Shown in pieces: positions 39,079 through 49,706 of a stretch of DNA of 64,000 bases. Position 1 is the stretch's first letter, and each line of letters begins with the position of its first letter. The position numbers were made by a program, and so were the translations under genes. A model generated the notes under the pieces. That model made no database searches and was not told where the DNA came from. It saw only the letters and a list, made by a program, of their open reading frames with translations. This DNA comes from Panulirus ornatus (lineage: Eukaryota; Arthropoda; Malacostraca; Decapoda; Palinuridae), in assembly GCF_036320965.1 (NCBI RefSeq), contig NC_092239.1, positions 3,398,320 to 3,462,319 of the forward strand, in the 5' to 3' direction.

Positions 39079-39153
<75 letters not shown>
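39079..39153. repeat. (TC)37 microsatellite
   Basis: Uninterrupted. Confidence 0.97.
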
Positions 39154-39154
<1 letters not shown>

Positions 39155-39505
39155 AAAAACGTTTGTGAGCCGACGGTTTTCGAGAAATCGTTCCCCGTCA
39201 TCATGTTCATCTATTTCTCGATCCGCCTCTCATCTTCTCTCTCGATGAATATTGTAAATAATGATGAGAGAGAGAGAGGGTGAGTGGTCGCCCTACTCCC
39301 CCGTGGCTGGGTTCATGAGGAGGACAAAGTGCTCCCCCAGGGTGAGTGCTGAACCCACCCGGATTTAAGCAAAAATCCAGCTGAGTTTAGAAAGCTGGTG
39401 CGGGTGGCCTGCTAGCTAACGCCGCCCTTGGGCACCGGGTGTGCGACACTTCAGTGTAAAAATGATTCCAGTTGTGTAATGACACTTAGACGAGAGGGCC
39501 ATCGA

Positions 39506-39607
<102 letters not shown>

Positions 39608-39629
39608 GGGTCTTTACGTTACGGTGGAT

Positions 39630-39748
39630 GATGATCTGACCATGAGTCAGCATGGGTGAGTTCGAATCCTGAGCGTAGTAGTCAGCCCACAGCTAATTCT
39701 GGATGTTCATCCTCCCGTTGGTACAGGTCGATAAATGGGTACCTGGCT

Positions 39749-39803
<55 letters not shown>
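39630..39803 (+). mobile_element. tRNA-derived SINE, 5' half, copy 2
   Basis: Shares CATGAGTCAGC, GTTCGAATCCT, AGTCAGCCCAC, TGTTCATCCTCCC and GTCGATAAATGGGTACCTGG with copies 1 and 3 and runs straight into (TG)n at 39750-39803. The usual 3' tail is missing; a 26-bp minisatellite follows instead. Confidence 0.65.
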
Positions 39804-39804
<1 letters not shown>

Positions 39805-39805
39805 G

Positions 39806-40015
39806 CGGCAGGGGTGTGGCCAGAGGGTGAAGAGGCAGGATGTGGTCAGTAGGTGTAGAGGCAGGGTGTGGCCAGAGGGTGTACAGGCAGGGTGTGGCCA
39901 GAGGGTGTACAGGCAGGGTGTGGCCAAGGTGCAGAGGCACGATGTGGTCAGAGGGTGTAGAGGAAGGGTGTGGGAGCCAAAGGGTGTAGGAGCCAGAGCC
40001 AGAGGGAGGGTGTTG
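39806..40015 (+). repeat. 26-bp minisatellite, diverged
   Basis: Unit GCAGGGTGTGGCCAGAGGGT plus GTACAG, about seven copies with indels. It lies exactly where the 3' half of SINE copy 2 should be. Confidence 0.8.
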
Positions 40016-40177
40016 GCGGAAGGTAACCCAAGCCAGGAGATAAACTCGATCACCGTTGGAGAGATGGCAAGGGAGAGGGGGAGGAGGAGGAGGGCAGGGG
40101 GATGGGGAGGTGATGGTGGAGGGATAGTGGGAGAGTGGGAGGAGGCCATATGATCATCATCCTCCAAGCCCAACTGC

Positions 40178-40181
<4 letters not shown>

Positions 40182-40255
<74 letters not shown>
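40182..40255. repeat. (GA)37 microsatellite
   Basis: Uninterrupted. Confidence 0.97.
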
Positions 40256-40260
<5 letters not shown>

Positions 40261-40379
40261 AGGGACGCTATGGACACTGAAATGTAGGTCACTCGAGGAT
40301 ATCATAGCTGGTATGGCGCGGGGAGGGGGAGATGACCATCGGTGCTATGAGGAGGGCACGAAGACCTGGAAGGAGAGAG

Positions 40380-40452
40380 GAAGAGAGGAGGGAGGGAGGG
40401 AGGGAGACGGAGGGTGAGGTAGGGAGGGAGACGGAGGGAGGGAGGGAGGGAC
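40380..40452 (+). repeat. (GGGA)n purine tract
   Basis: Blocks of GGGA separated by GACGGAGGG. Purine-only on this strand. Confidence 0.8.
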
Positions 40453-40591
40453 ACGTCGGTTGGAAAGGGAAATAAGCAGATCAAGTGAGGGAGGCAGGAC
40501 ACAGGATGGGGAGGAGCGTTGGCGAGGCAGATGTAGGTCACCTGGGGTGGTGCAGGAGCCGTGTGTACACACACACACACACACAGAGCAA

Positions 40592-40815
40592 GATATACAG
40601 ATATAGAATGACAAGACTATACTTCTATGTCTCTGCTGTATGTGGATATACAGATATAGAATGACAAGACTATACTTCTATGTCTCTGCTGTATGTGGAT
40701 ATACAGATATAGAATGACAAGACTATACTTCTATGTCTCTGCTGTATGTGGATATACAGATATAGAATGACAAGACTATACTTCTATGTTTCTGCTGTAT
40801 GTGGATATACGTACA
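40592..40815 (+). repeat. 53-bp tandem repeat, 4.2 units
   Basis: GATATACAGATATAGAATGA starts at 40592, 40645, 40698, 40751 and (truncated) 40804. The four full units are almost identical, implying recent expansion. Confidence 0.92.
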
Positions 40816-40854
40816 TGTGCGATTGTGTATGTACATACTTGTGTGTTTGAGTAC

Positions 40855-41130
40855 ATATACGTGTTTGTGATTACCGTTTGTCTGTTACGGGGAGAGGGGC
40901 TTTACACTGTGTTGCCCCAACTCTTTATCACGTATATATACCACGTCTTAACCTTACTTATACGTACGTATACACACCCAAACTTACGCCAAGTACCCAT
41001 TCGTAGGCCAGTCTTAGTAGGGGGAGGATGAATAGTAGGGTTGGTTGAGTCATCGGTGGCCCTCTCCAGGATTCGAACCTTGGACTGTGCGAGTTCGTAG
41101 GTCGCTGCGCTAAACCACAACACTAAGGAG
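40855..41130 (-). mobile_element. tRNA-derived SINE, full-length copy 3
   Basis: On the minus strand: A box TAGCGCAGCGA (41112-41102), B box GGTTCGAATCC (41079-41069), CATCCTCCCC, then GAATGGGTACTTGGCG, a shortened GTGTGTATACG tract in place of (TG)n, and the tail ending in GGTAATCACA near 40865. It is the best-preserved head of the family here. A-box/B-box spacing fits a Pol III internal promoter. Confidence 0.7.
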
Positions 41131-41257
41131 CCTCAGAATCCTACATTCTGCCTGGCGTATCCTCCACGTAAGCCTGAGCAAGGGATCTGTGCACTAGTAC
41201 AAGAAGCAGGTATGCTTGTAAAAGCTACACCAGGTAACACGTGACACAAATACCAGT

Positions 41258-41722
41258 TACAAATACTAGTTACAAAGATACCAGGTAGTAAACAGACCAG
41301 GTACCAGATAGTAAACAGAACAGGTACCAGATAGTAAACAGAACACGTACCAGGTAGTAAAGAGAACAGGTACCAGGTAGTAAACAGAACAGGTACCAGG
41401 TAGTAAACAGAACACGTACCAGGTAGTAAAGAGAACAGGTACCAGGTAGTAAACAGAACAGGTACCAGGTAATAAAGAGAATAGGTACAAGGTAGTAAAG
41501 AGAATAGGTACCAGGTAGTAAACAGAACAGGTACCAAGTAATAAACAGAACAGGTACCAGGTAGTAAACAGAACAGGTACCAAGTAATAAACAGAACAGG
41601 TACCAGGTAGTAAACACAACAGGCACCAGGTAGAAAAGAGAATAGGCACCAGTTAGTAAACACAACAGGTACCAGGTCGTAAACAGAACAGGTACCAGGT
41701 AGTAAACAGAACAAGTACCTGA
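41258..41722 (-). repeat. 23-bp minisatellite, about 20 units
   Basis: Unit GGTACCAGGTAGTAAACAGA plus ACA on the plus strand. Open in all three minus-strand frames for the same reason as the 20-bp array at 30.2 kb. Confidence 0.92.
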
Positions 41723-42130
41723 TATCGTAGGTCAAAACTATCACACGGAAAACAGATACCACAAATGAAAACAGTTTCAGAGGTCAATATATTCTTGCCT
41801 GTAGCTAAATTACGACACATTCACCGACTGTAACTTCCTTAGAAAGCTGATGGCATTAAATGCTGTTACGAGTTCATACCAGAATGACATATACGACTGA
41901 CATTAACACAGTCAATAGATTTATGTTATGTTTCTGATATTTCTTTTTTCTTCATTCTTTGTCTTTGTCTTTCATTACATGTGTAATATCTGACGAAAGT
42001 TCCCTTCTTTCAGTCCGGTTGAAATCCCCTTTCAGCCTGAGCTCTTTCAGCATGACTGAAGCTTCGTTTCGATCTGGTAGTAACTCCCTCTGAGTTTGAG
42101 ATCCTTCAGTCTGATTGAGGTCCTCCTTCA

Positions 42131-42133
42131 TAG

Positions 42134-42231
<98 letters not shown>

Positions 42232-42239
42232 CTATGAGT
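42131..42239. repeat. (TA)n tract with inverted flanks
   Basis: About 47 TA units bounded by TCATAGGAAT on the left and ATTCCTATGA on the right, making one long uninterrupted palindrome. Confidence 0.95.
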
Positions 42240-42370
42240 CCACGGGGAAAATGAAACACGATAAGTCCCAAGTGCACTTTCGTGTCATAATCACATCATC
42301 AGGGGAGACACAAGAGAGAAATATAAGTCAGTTGATATACATCGAAGAGACGAAGCTGGGACGCCAATTC
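42230..42370 (-). mobile_element. Penelope-like (?) element end abutting a TA tract
   Basis: I recognise this stretch as a very common decapod dispersed repeat that characteristically ends ACTCATAGGAATAT and runs into (TA)n, as here on the minus strand. Penelope-like elements are known to carry hammerhead motifs in their terminal regions; the motif set inside this segment (42262-42312) fits that. The class assignment is inference. No RT or GIY-YIG endonuclease coding was found in the window. Confidence 0.45.
42262..42312 (-). ncRNA. Candidate type I hammerhead ribozyme
   Basis: On the minus strand: CTGATGA (42302-42296); GTG / CAC helix II (42294-42292 with 42284-42282); GAAA (42281-42278); the self-complementary GTGCAC as a minimal helix III (42277-42272); then TT; and GGGA (42269-42266) pairing with TCCC (42306-42303) as helix I. 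Cleavage would fall after CUU at 42270. Core residues C3-A9 and G12-A15.1 are intact. One unpaired base (42295) precedes helix II, and the helix III hairpin loop is too small for a monomer, so any activity would probably be dimeric. Not proven. Confidence 0.4.
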
Positions 42371-42660
42371 CACGTGGCGGAGCTGGAGGGTGTGCGACGT
42401 GGTAACATGGGCCTCCCGGATCTGCTTTCACTTTTCGAAGGGTCGATTGACCTATATTCGGCAGCACACCCGAGAGGAGGCGTCACACGGCCGGTCGGAG
42501 GGGAGGGCGCGGCAGGCAGGCAGGAGGGGGGTCGTTGAGCGGCAATGGGAGGGTGACAGAGGCGGAGGTGGGGAGCGGTGGTCTTCAGCCCCACCCCAAC
42601 CCAGTGGTGTTGTTTGGGGGAAGGAAACTGGTTGGAAAGACCAGCAAATACCCAGGTCTT

Positions 42661-42666
<6 letters not shown>

Positions 42667-42730
<64 letters not shown>
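42667..42730. repeat. (GT)32 microsatellite
   Basis: Uninterrupted. Confidence 0.97.
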
Positions 42731-43654
42731 CATATACATCTGCACATACATTCGTGTACACATATGTATTATACATATTTCAGTGTCAGAACGTACACAC
42801 GTACGCACATACTCTGAGTTACGAGACGAGAGGTGAAGCCTTACGTATAGTCTGCCCACAACATAAGAAAGAAGACCACAGCAGACATGATGACTTCATC
42901 ACAGCAGACATGATGACTGCATATTCGTTTCCAAGCGACCCTGACAACGTCAACCTAAGGTAGTTCTATGATGCTGGGATGAGAGGCAGAACCAGAGGCC
43001 ACAACTGGCGATGAGACAAGAGAAGTATTACAGAGGAACGTCAGGAAACTGAGACAGCCAATGGGAAATTAAAAACGCTTTGTGGCGCAAGACACAAAGA
43101 GATGAGGTGAGGGGGGCGCCGGCCAACGGGTGTTACGTTCTCCAACCAACCCTCCCTCCCCCTCAGTCACCCACCCTCCTTCCATGAAGAGATATGTAGG
43201 TATCAGCTGACCCCAGCGAAGTCTTCGAGTAGTCAGCCATAACATAATCACCAGCAAAGACATCAGCCTTAGTGAGAAGCCTCAGTGGTCTGAAGACTTC
43301 CTCGGTGACCTTCGTCAGTCTGTACGCTTCCTAGGGGGTCGTCTTCATTTCCTGTGGCGATCCCAAAGACACAGGTGAGATCGTTGTGTTTCTTCATCCT
43401 ACCGACGGTTCCCTGAGGGATGAAGCACTGCCTCGATGGAGGGAAGAGTCCGTCGACGAATATGACGTTAGGATCATCGTAGGCAACTGCTCCACACGAC
43501 CACGTCGCGTCCCAAAACACCAGTGGCAGTCTCCGGGACTGGACCACCGTGTCTACCAAGTCACCATCTACCGAGTCAGGACTGCAGTCATACACATCAG
43601 CGTGGCTTCCCAGCATAACTCACCCTTTGCTGCCTCACTAGATCTCAGTCTCCT

Positions 43655-43655
<1 letters not shown>

Positions 43656-43734
<79 letters not shown>
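43656..43734. repeat. (AT)39 microsatellite
   Basis: Ends ATTCCTAAATTCC, loosely like the Penelope-type end at 42.23 kb. Confidence 0.97.
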
Positions 43735-43736
<2 letters not shown>

Positions 43737-43985
43737 CTAAATTCCTCAATTCGCTGGTGTCTTGCATCTCCATCCATGATGTCATACCCCCCTGTTCCCC
43801 CAGTATCCCTTCCCCTTGTACTAACCCCTATAGCAACCTCCTCCCCCCCACCTTTCCCCCCAACACCACACCCAACTACACCATTCAGCCAAGAAGGATG
43901 TCCTGGAACTTTCTCTACAATTATGGTTGACGTAGGAGTCTGTGTTTGTGTGTGTGTGTGTGGGTCTTGTCCCAAAGTGGGTGAT

Positions 43986-44088
<103 letters not shown>

Positions 44089-44499
44089 CCGTCCCAGCGG
44101 CCACGAAACAAACGTTGGAAGACACGTACGTATGTCACTGGACAAAGCTCGAACCACTGGCAATGTCCTTTGAGGTACCTGGTTCAGCGATAGATGGGGG
44201 GAGGAGGGGTAGGACTGGGCACTGAAAAGGAGAGCGTAAGGAGAGGGAGGGAGGGGGAGGGAGGGAGGACGTGGGAGAGGGAGGTGAGAGGGGAGGGAGG
44301 GTAGGAGCACGTGAGAGGGAGAGTGGCTCCACGTGGCTTTCATATTCCCTTCCCACACCCTCCCTGTCGGCGTCCTGAACGGCTGAGGAGATCGTTGTGT
44401 GAGGGTGAGGCAGCGGGGACACGGCCGCTGGCGGGAGTTGGGGCGTGGGATGCACTCTTGGACGGGCTGGTGCTTGTGCAAAGAAGAGAAGCTCTGGGA

Positions 44500-44501
<2 letters not shown>

Positions 44502-44548
<47 letters not shown>

Positions 44549-44557
44549 TGTGTGTAC
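44502..44557. repeat. (GT)27 microsatellite
   Basis: One GAG break at 44546. Confidence 0.96.
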
Positions 44558-44559
44558 TT

Positions 44560-46188
44560 ACCTACGAGTACTTACGGAGAGAAGTTGCCGTGGACTGAGG
44601 CTAGCGCGTAGCACTCACCACAGGAAGTGTACCTTACGAGTACCAACATCCCAACGCAGGGTTCCAGTACTTTGTCTAAAACAGTGTGGGTCGATCCTAT
44701 TATGACACATGTATTGCTCTCAAGTTGGGGGTAACGTAAAAAAAAATATATTTATATTTCTTTGGTGATATTTCCATTTTGTCATGGAAACATGGCTACC
44801 AACAGAAGAATGAAATCATCTAGCCACCAGCCACATACTTCCTTGCATTATGTTTACAATTTGCAAGATTTTACTTTAGTTTACCTTGGAATGACAACGT
44901 AAGATCATATCATTTCCAGTGGTTGAGTACATGGAGGAAATGCAAAGAATAAACAGTAAATATGTACTAACTGGAGCTGGTTTTTATCAATTCTCTTGTT
45001 ATCAAGCCTGAAAATGTGAACGGAAAATATAGCTAAGACCAGTAAAGGCCCTCGTCCCGTTATGATAATAGCCGTGTCAACAGTTACATACATACCAGGT
45101 CAGTGGGGTAATGTAGTTTGTATCACAGCAGATACTTTGGTGAACTGTGTGTGTGTCTCTCCCTCCAGGGTAGGTGGCCTTCTCCTGTAGCTGTTCCGTG
45201 TCCTGCCCACACTGTCATTCATCTGCCTTTAAGCAATTATCAAGACGTTCCTCCTGTCTTCAAGCAATACTTGATAGTCTTTAATGGGTGCTTTAAATCA
45301 CTGTAACTGCCTCAAGAAAAATGTGGTAATGCTGGATGATTGTCAGTAACTCTGTCAATCTCTCCTGAAGGTGGAATGATGATTGGAAAATGGCTGATGT
45401 TTTTATGCCCCAGCGTCGTTATGAGATTTTGATAAGACTTATGTGCCATCAGGTCGTGTGAGGCAACCAGTCAAGTCGGTCAGCCAATGAGCCAGTTATC
45501 AATACATTTCTACAGACCGAATTAAGAATGCAAGATGCATTCGAACTATTTTGCTTTACCCTCTGCAATGTCTAGGTTATGCTGGCCATCCCTGTGTGCT
45601 GCCCAAGGGTGTACTTCCTCGATATATCTTACTGGAGGGGGGCAGGGGGGCGTGGGGGACTTGCCAGAGACATACAGCCTCTGGTCACTTTCCTGTGGCG
45701 TAATGCTTGGGGCACTTCCCGAGAATAAATCACTGTATTGCCTACTGGTCATGCGGTAGGAAAGTACACCTCATTAATAGTCCTCTATAGGCTACTGTCC
45801 AAGTACCTCTCTAAGACACTGTCGGGGACGGTCATCTAATCCTTTCCAGAAATGTGTCTTCAGGACACACACAGATCTGGCGCCTGGTTGCTGCCAACGT
45901 GAAGGAGACAAGCTCTCCTTCCTTCCTTCACTCGGTCACAACTCTTCCTTGAACACTGGGTCTCGACGGAGAAAGTTGTAAACCCTCCTGTTGTTGTCTG
46001 GTCAGGAACTCCTCATCAGATTAAGATGTGTTTATAGTTAACTTTATCTTTCCAACGAGGTGTGACATGTAGGGTCCCGGATCCAGCCTTTTTCGTTCTA
46101 AAACGTAATGTTCGTTATAACATTAACTTGTTCTTCGTGAATGTAAGATTGTTATCTTTCTTTCTTTTTCTCACTTCAGTCAGTTTTT

Positions 46189-46230
<42 letters not shown>

Positions 46231-46377
46231 GTGTGACGTCATCGTCGCCTTGCGTCATTAACGCTACAGATCTGGAAATATTCCAGCGACGTCTCGGGTC
46301 CAGGAGTAGCAAGGCGTCCCTGCTGGCCTTGCCCAAGACGCGTGGCTCAGGTGCTCCCATAACGTCAGGTTGTCGTG

Positions 46378-46412
<35 letters not shown>

Positions 46413-47849
46413 ACCCATCCATGTGCGGTGCCCTGGATCACATCCACCTGACGTGCCCTGGGTCACATTCACCTGACATGCCCTGGGTCACATTCCTCTC
46501 CAGCAGTGTTTGATTTTGAAGCATAAATACCCGTCTCTTTTTGTTTTCTCCTTAAACGAGATTTATCCAGAAATGTAATCAAATTATGATGACTTGTGTG
46601 ACGATGATGATCAATGTTATGAAGGTAATCCACATCGTTTTCTGTAAGTCTTTTATTTTTTGTCTTCAGAAATTATAGACGAAAACAAAAGTCGTTCCTT
46701 CTCTCGCTCCTTTCCCTTTAGCGTTGCGTCAGCTGAGCGCCCTTGCTTCACACACCGTGACACGCGCGTGCAGCTCACGCGCCCAGCCTCGGTCAAAATA
46801 AGGCAACAACCTTGCATTTAATGATGCAGTAATTACACTTTCCCAACATGAACACTGAGCTGTAATTGGCTCGGATTTCGAAGAAGGGAGGAGGGCGAAG
46901 GGGGAGGTGGTGCGTTACGGTGCGTGACGGAGGTGTTTAGAGTTGGTGAAAGTGCGTGGTATTGCACGGTCGTTAGAGTGTGTGATGAGGCAGACTACAT
47001 CTTTTTCAGATTATTGATAAAAAAGAATTGAAAATAACTCAATATTCTCAACAACATTATACAATTACACACTAAACCGAATATTTTCTTAATTCACGCA
47101 TTCAGATATTCTTAAACAACCATCTAACAGTTGTGTAGATAATTGCAAACTAGAAATCTATTCTAATGGAAGGGCGGTGGCATGAATTAGTATCTGTACG
47201 GGTAGGCAGCCATGACCGACGCATGAGTTGATGATCAGAACCAGACATGAACACATGACCATGCAGCGCGATGCATGACATCGTCCCAGAATACAGTTTA
47301 CATGATTAAGACGATCAGATATGCAATCAAAGTGACTACTATGAGAGCCAGGAAATCTATAGATACCGATAATAGGATATGGCAGTTATCTTTTATAATC
47401 TATCTCTCTTGCTCACCGAATTTCCACTCATTAACCCCCTCCAGAAATATAGAATCCTAAACCCCTCCCATTCTCACAACCCGTTCAGCCAGTCAGCACT
47501 CCTGCAAACCCTGCAAGAAAACCCTTCCAGTTGTCTTCATCGCTCAGAAACCCCTCCCAGAGGCTTCCTCTCTCAGGCCTCCCCCCTACAACCGACACTC
47601 AGGAAAGGTATGTTCTTCATCAAGTGGTGTGAGACGACTATGATCATTGATCTTCAGCATATGATCACGAATGCCTACATTAGGAAGGCGTTCGATAAGA
47701 ACGCCCGTTCGAACGTAACTCTCACCTTCCCAGAGTTTGATAACGCTCACCCACTCCTCCTGACACGATAGACAGTATATCTCTAAGGGTCTGAGGGACA
47801 TGTGTGGTGGAGATATATCACTAGCTCACATCCGTCAACCTTAACGAGG
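44560..47849. other. Intergenic, no gene recognised
   Basis: Apart from two GT tracts, a GC-richer stretch at 46700-46990 includes GTAATTGGCTCGG (reverse CCAAT) and several CACGCG words. No exon was identified. Confidence 0.4.
46191..46410. repeat. Two (GT)n tracts
   Basis: (GT)20 at 46191-46230 and (GT)16 at 46378-46410, with 147 bp of unique sequence between. Confidence 0.95.
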
Positions 47850-48075
47850 GGCGGAGGGGCATCGTGTGAGGGTTGGAGGGGCATCGTGCGAGGGGCGGGA
47901 GGGCATCGTGCTAGGGGCGGAGGTGGCATCGTGCGAGGGGCGGAGGTGGCATTGTGCGAGGGGCGGAGGGGCATCGTGCGAGGGGCGGAGGTGGCATTGT
48001 GCGAGGGGCGGAGGGGCATCGTGCGAGGGGCGGAGGTGGCATCGTGCGAGGGGCGTATAGGCATGAGCGAGGGTG
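47850..48075 (+). repeat. GC-rich minisatellite of about 22-23 bp units
   Basis: Unit GAGGGGCGGAGGTGGCATCG plus TGC or a 1-2 nt shorter variant, about ten copies. G-rich on the plus strand. Confidence 0.9.
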
Positions 48076-48200
48076 GAGGGGCATCGTGATGTTAGGCTGA
48101 GTTAGGCGTTCGCTGCTGGAGGTGTTGTCCTTCAGGAGACCTTGTGTACGTGTAGTGGTTGGGATGTGGTGAGATATCCCGTGGGCAGGCCAGGGTTATT

Positions 48201-48312
<112 letters not shown>

Positions 48313-48407
48313 TAACCACAGATGTATACGCTTGATGTACCGCGTGTATACCATGCGGATCTAACATTCCGAGGGGAAAAAATATGGGCTTGTGCAAGAA
48401 GGGAATT

Positions 48408-48457
<50 letters not shown>

Positions 48458-49019
48458 CTCACTGGCATGACACACACGGTCATGTTGCAATCCTGAACAC
48501 AGAGCAGCATCGAACAAGACTTTAGCAATACAGTTTCTTTGCATGTGTATAAGGTCACGTATACAAGACTGAGTGTTATTGGCTCTGAAGCTCATGACGT
48601 CATACAGATAGCCTGATTCTGATTGGCTGTACAGATCGTGAAATGACGCCCTCAAGCCCTGGTTGGTGCCTGGTGGTGGTTGCTGACACTGACGTAAGAT
48701 TGACAAGTCAAAGAACAAAGGACATGACAGAAGCAGTGAGAATGGTAATGGTTACTGGAGTTGATAATTGCATTATTCCATCTTTATTGATTCATTGCGA
48801 CTCATGGAACAAGACTGTAGCATTAGTAGTGGTCAGAGCAGCAAGGACAGAACAGCCAGAACAGCTCCGGTGTTACAGGTAACTGTGGGGGTGTGATGAC
48901 TTTACGGAAGGATGAACAGCTAGGATGGTTGAGAGCCGATTGTCCAGTTCTGGTTTCGAGCACGAGTGGAGCCGTGCATGGCCCATAGTCAGCAACTCTA
49001 ATAAGTCTACCACAGAAAC

Positions 49020-49023
<4 letters not shown>

Positions 49024-49070
<47 letters not shown>
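49024..49070. repeat. (TG)23 microsatellite upstream of the CUB gene
   Basis: Preceded by ATATATG. It is 586 bp before the start codon. Confidence 0.96.
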
Positions 49071-49073
<3 letters not shown>

Positions 49074-49284
49074 GGTTATATTTCACAAACATTTTACAAA
49101 GAAAGGAAAAAATGAGCAACTCAGTTGACCCAGGAAGCTCCCGCAGTTCGGCAACACGAGGTGTGCTCCACCCTACATGTAATTAATGATTAATCACTGC
49201 GATCTAAACACACTTCCTGTACGTCGCCCGCCAGGTGTCTCTTAATCAGAGTGACCAAACACCTGCGTCTCCTTCTTCCGTGTG

Positions 49285-49330
49285 TGACTCGCATATATAC
49301 ACGACCACTCAGCTCCCTGAGGCTCTGGCG
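49285..49330 (+). promoter_or_regulatory. Possible TATA-type promoter of the CUB gene
   Basis: TATATA at 49294-49299 lies 357 nt before the start codon. No good initiator stands at the usual 30-nt distance; a TCAGCT at 49309 is too close. Kept only as the best local candidate. Confidence 0.2.
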
Positions 49331-49655
49331 TTGGCGTCCAAGGGCAGGTGACTAAGTCGACGCGACACCCGGCCGAGCTCTCTGGCTGAGTTCGATGATA
49401 CGACGTCGAGTTCGATGATACGACGTCCAGGAGTTAAGGGTTCTGGGTCTTTGGAAAGCGTCGGCCGTAGCCAGATTGAAGAGGGACAGCATCTTGAGAG
49501 AACATCTCTCTCTTTCTTCATCTTAGGAAAGCCAGAAAGATAATGGTGATAATAGAATCTCAGATTTGGGCTTGAAGTTGTGTATTTGAGGACGTGTGAA
49601 GCAGGGGAAGGAGTAGCTTGTAGGAGGAGACGTCAGGAGCCGTAGGGTCAACGAG

Positions 49656-49706
49656 ATGGTACAGAGGCTGGTGTTGGTGTGGGTCGTACTGGCTTCTGTC
49701 TCACAG
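49656..49706 (+). CDS. CUB gene exon 1: signal peptide
   Basis: Encodes residues 1-17, a Met followed by a Val/Leu-rich hydrophobic core ending ASVSQ. This is a typical secretory signal, with cleavage likely near residues 15-17. The exon ends in phase 0 at CAG|GTGAGC. Intron 1 is 399 nt. Further 5' UTR exons cannot be excluded; an acceptor-like TTCATCTTAG ends at 49526. Confidence 0.85.

Noticed and set aside
39300..39440. Possible snRNA-like segment
   Set aside because: Compared by eye with U1 conserved blocks and found no match.
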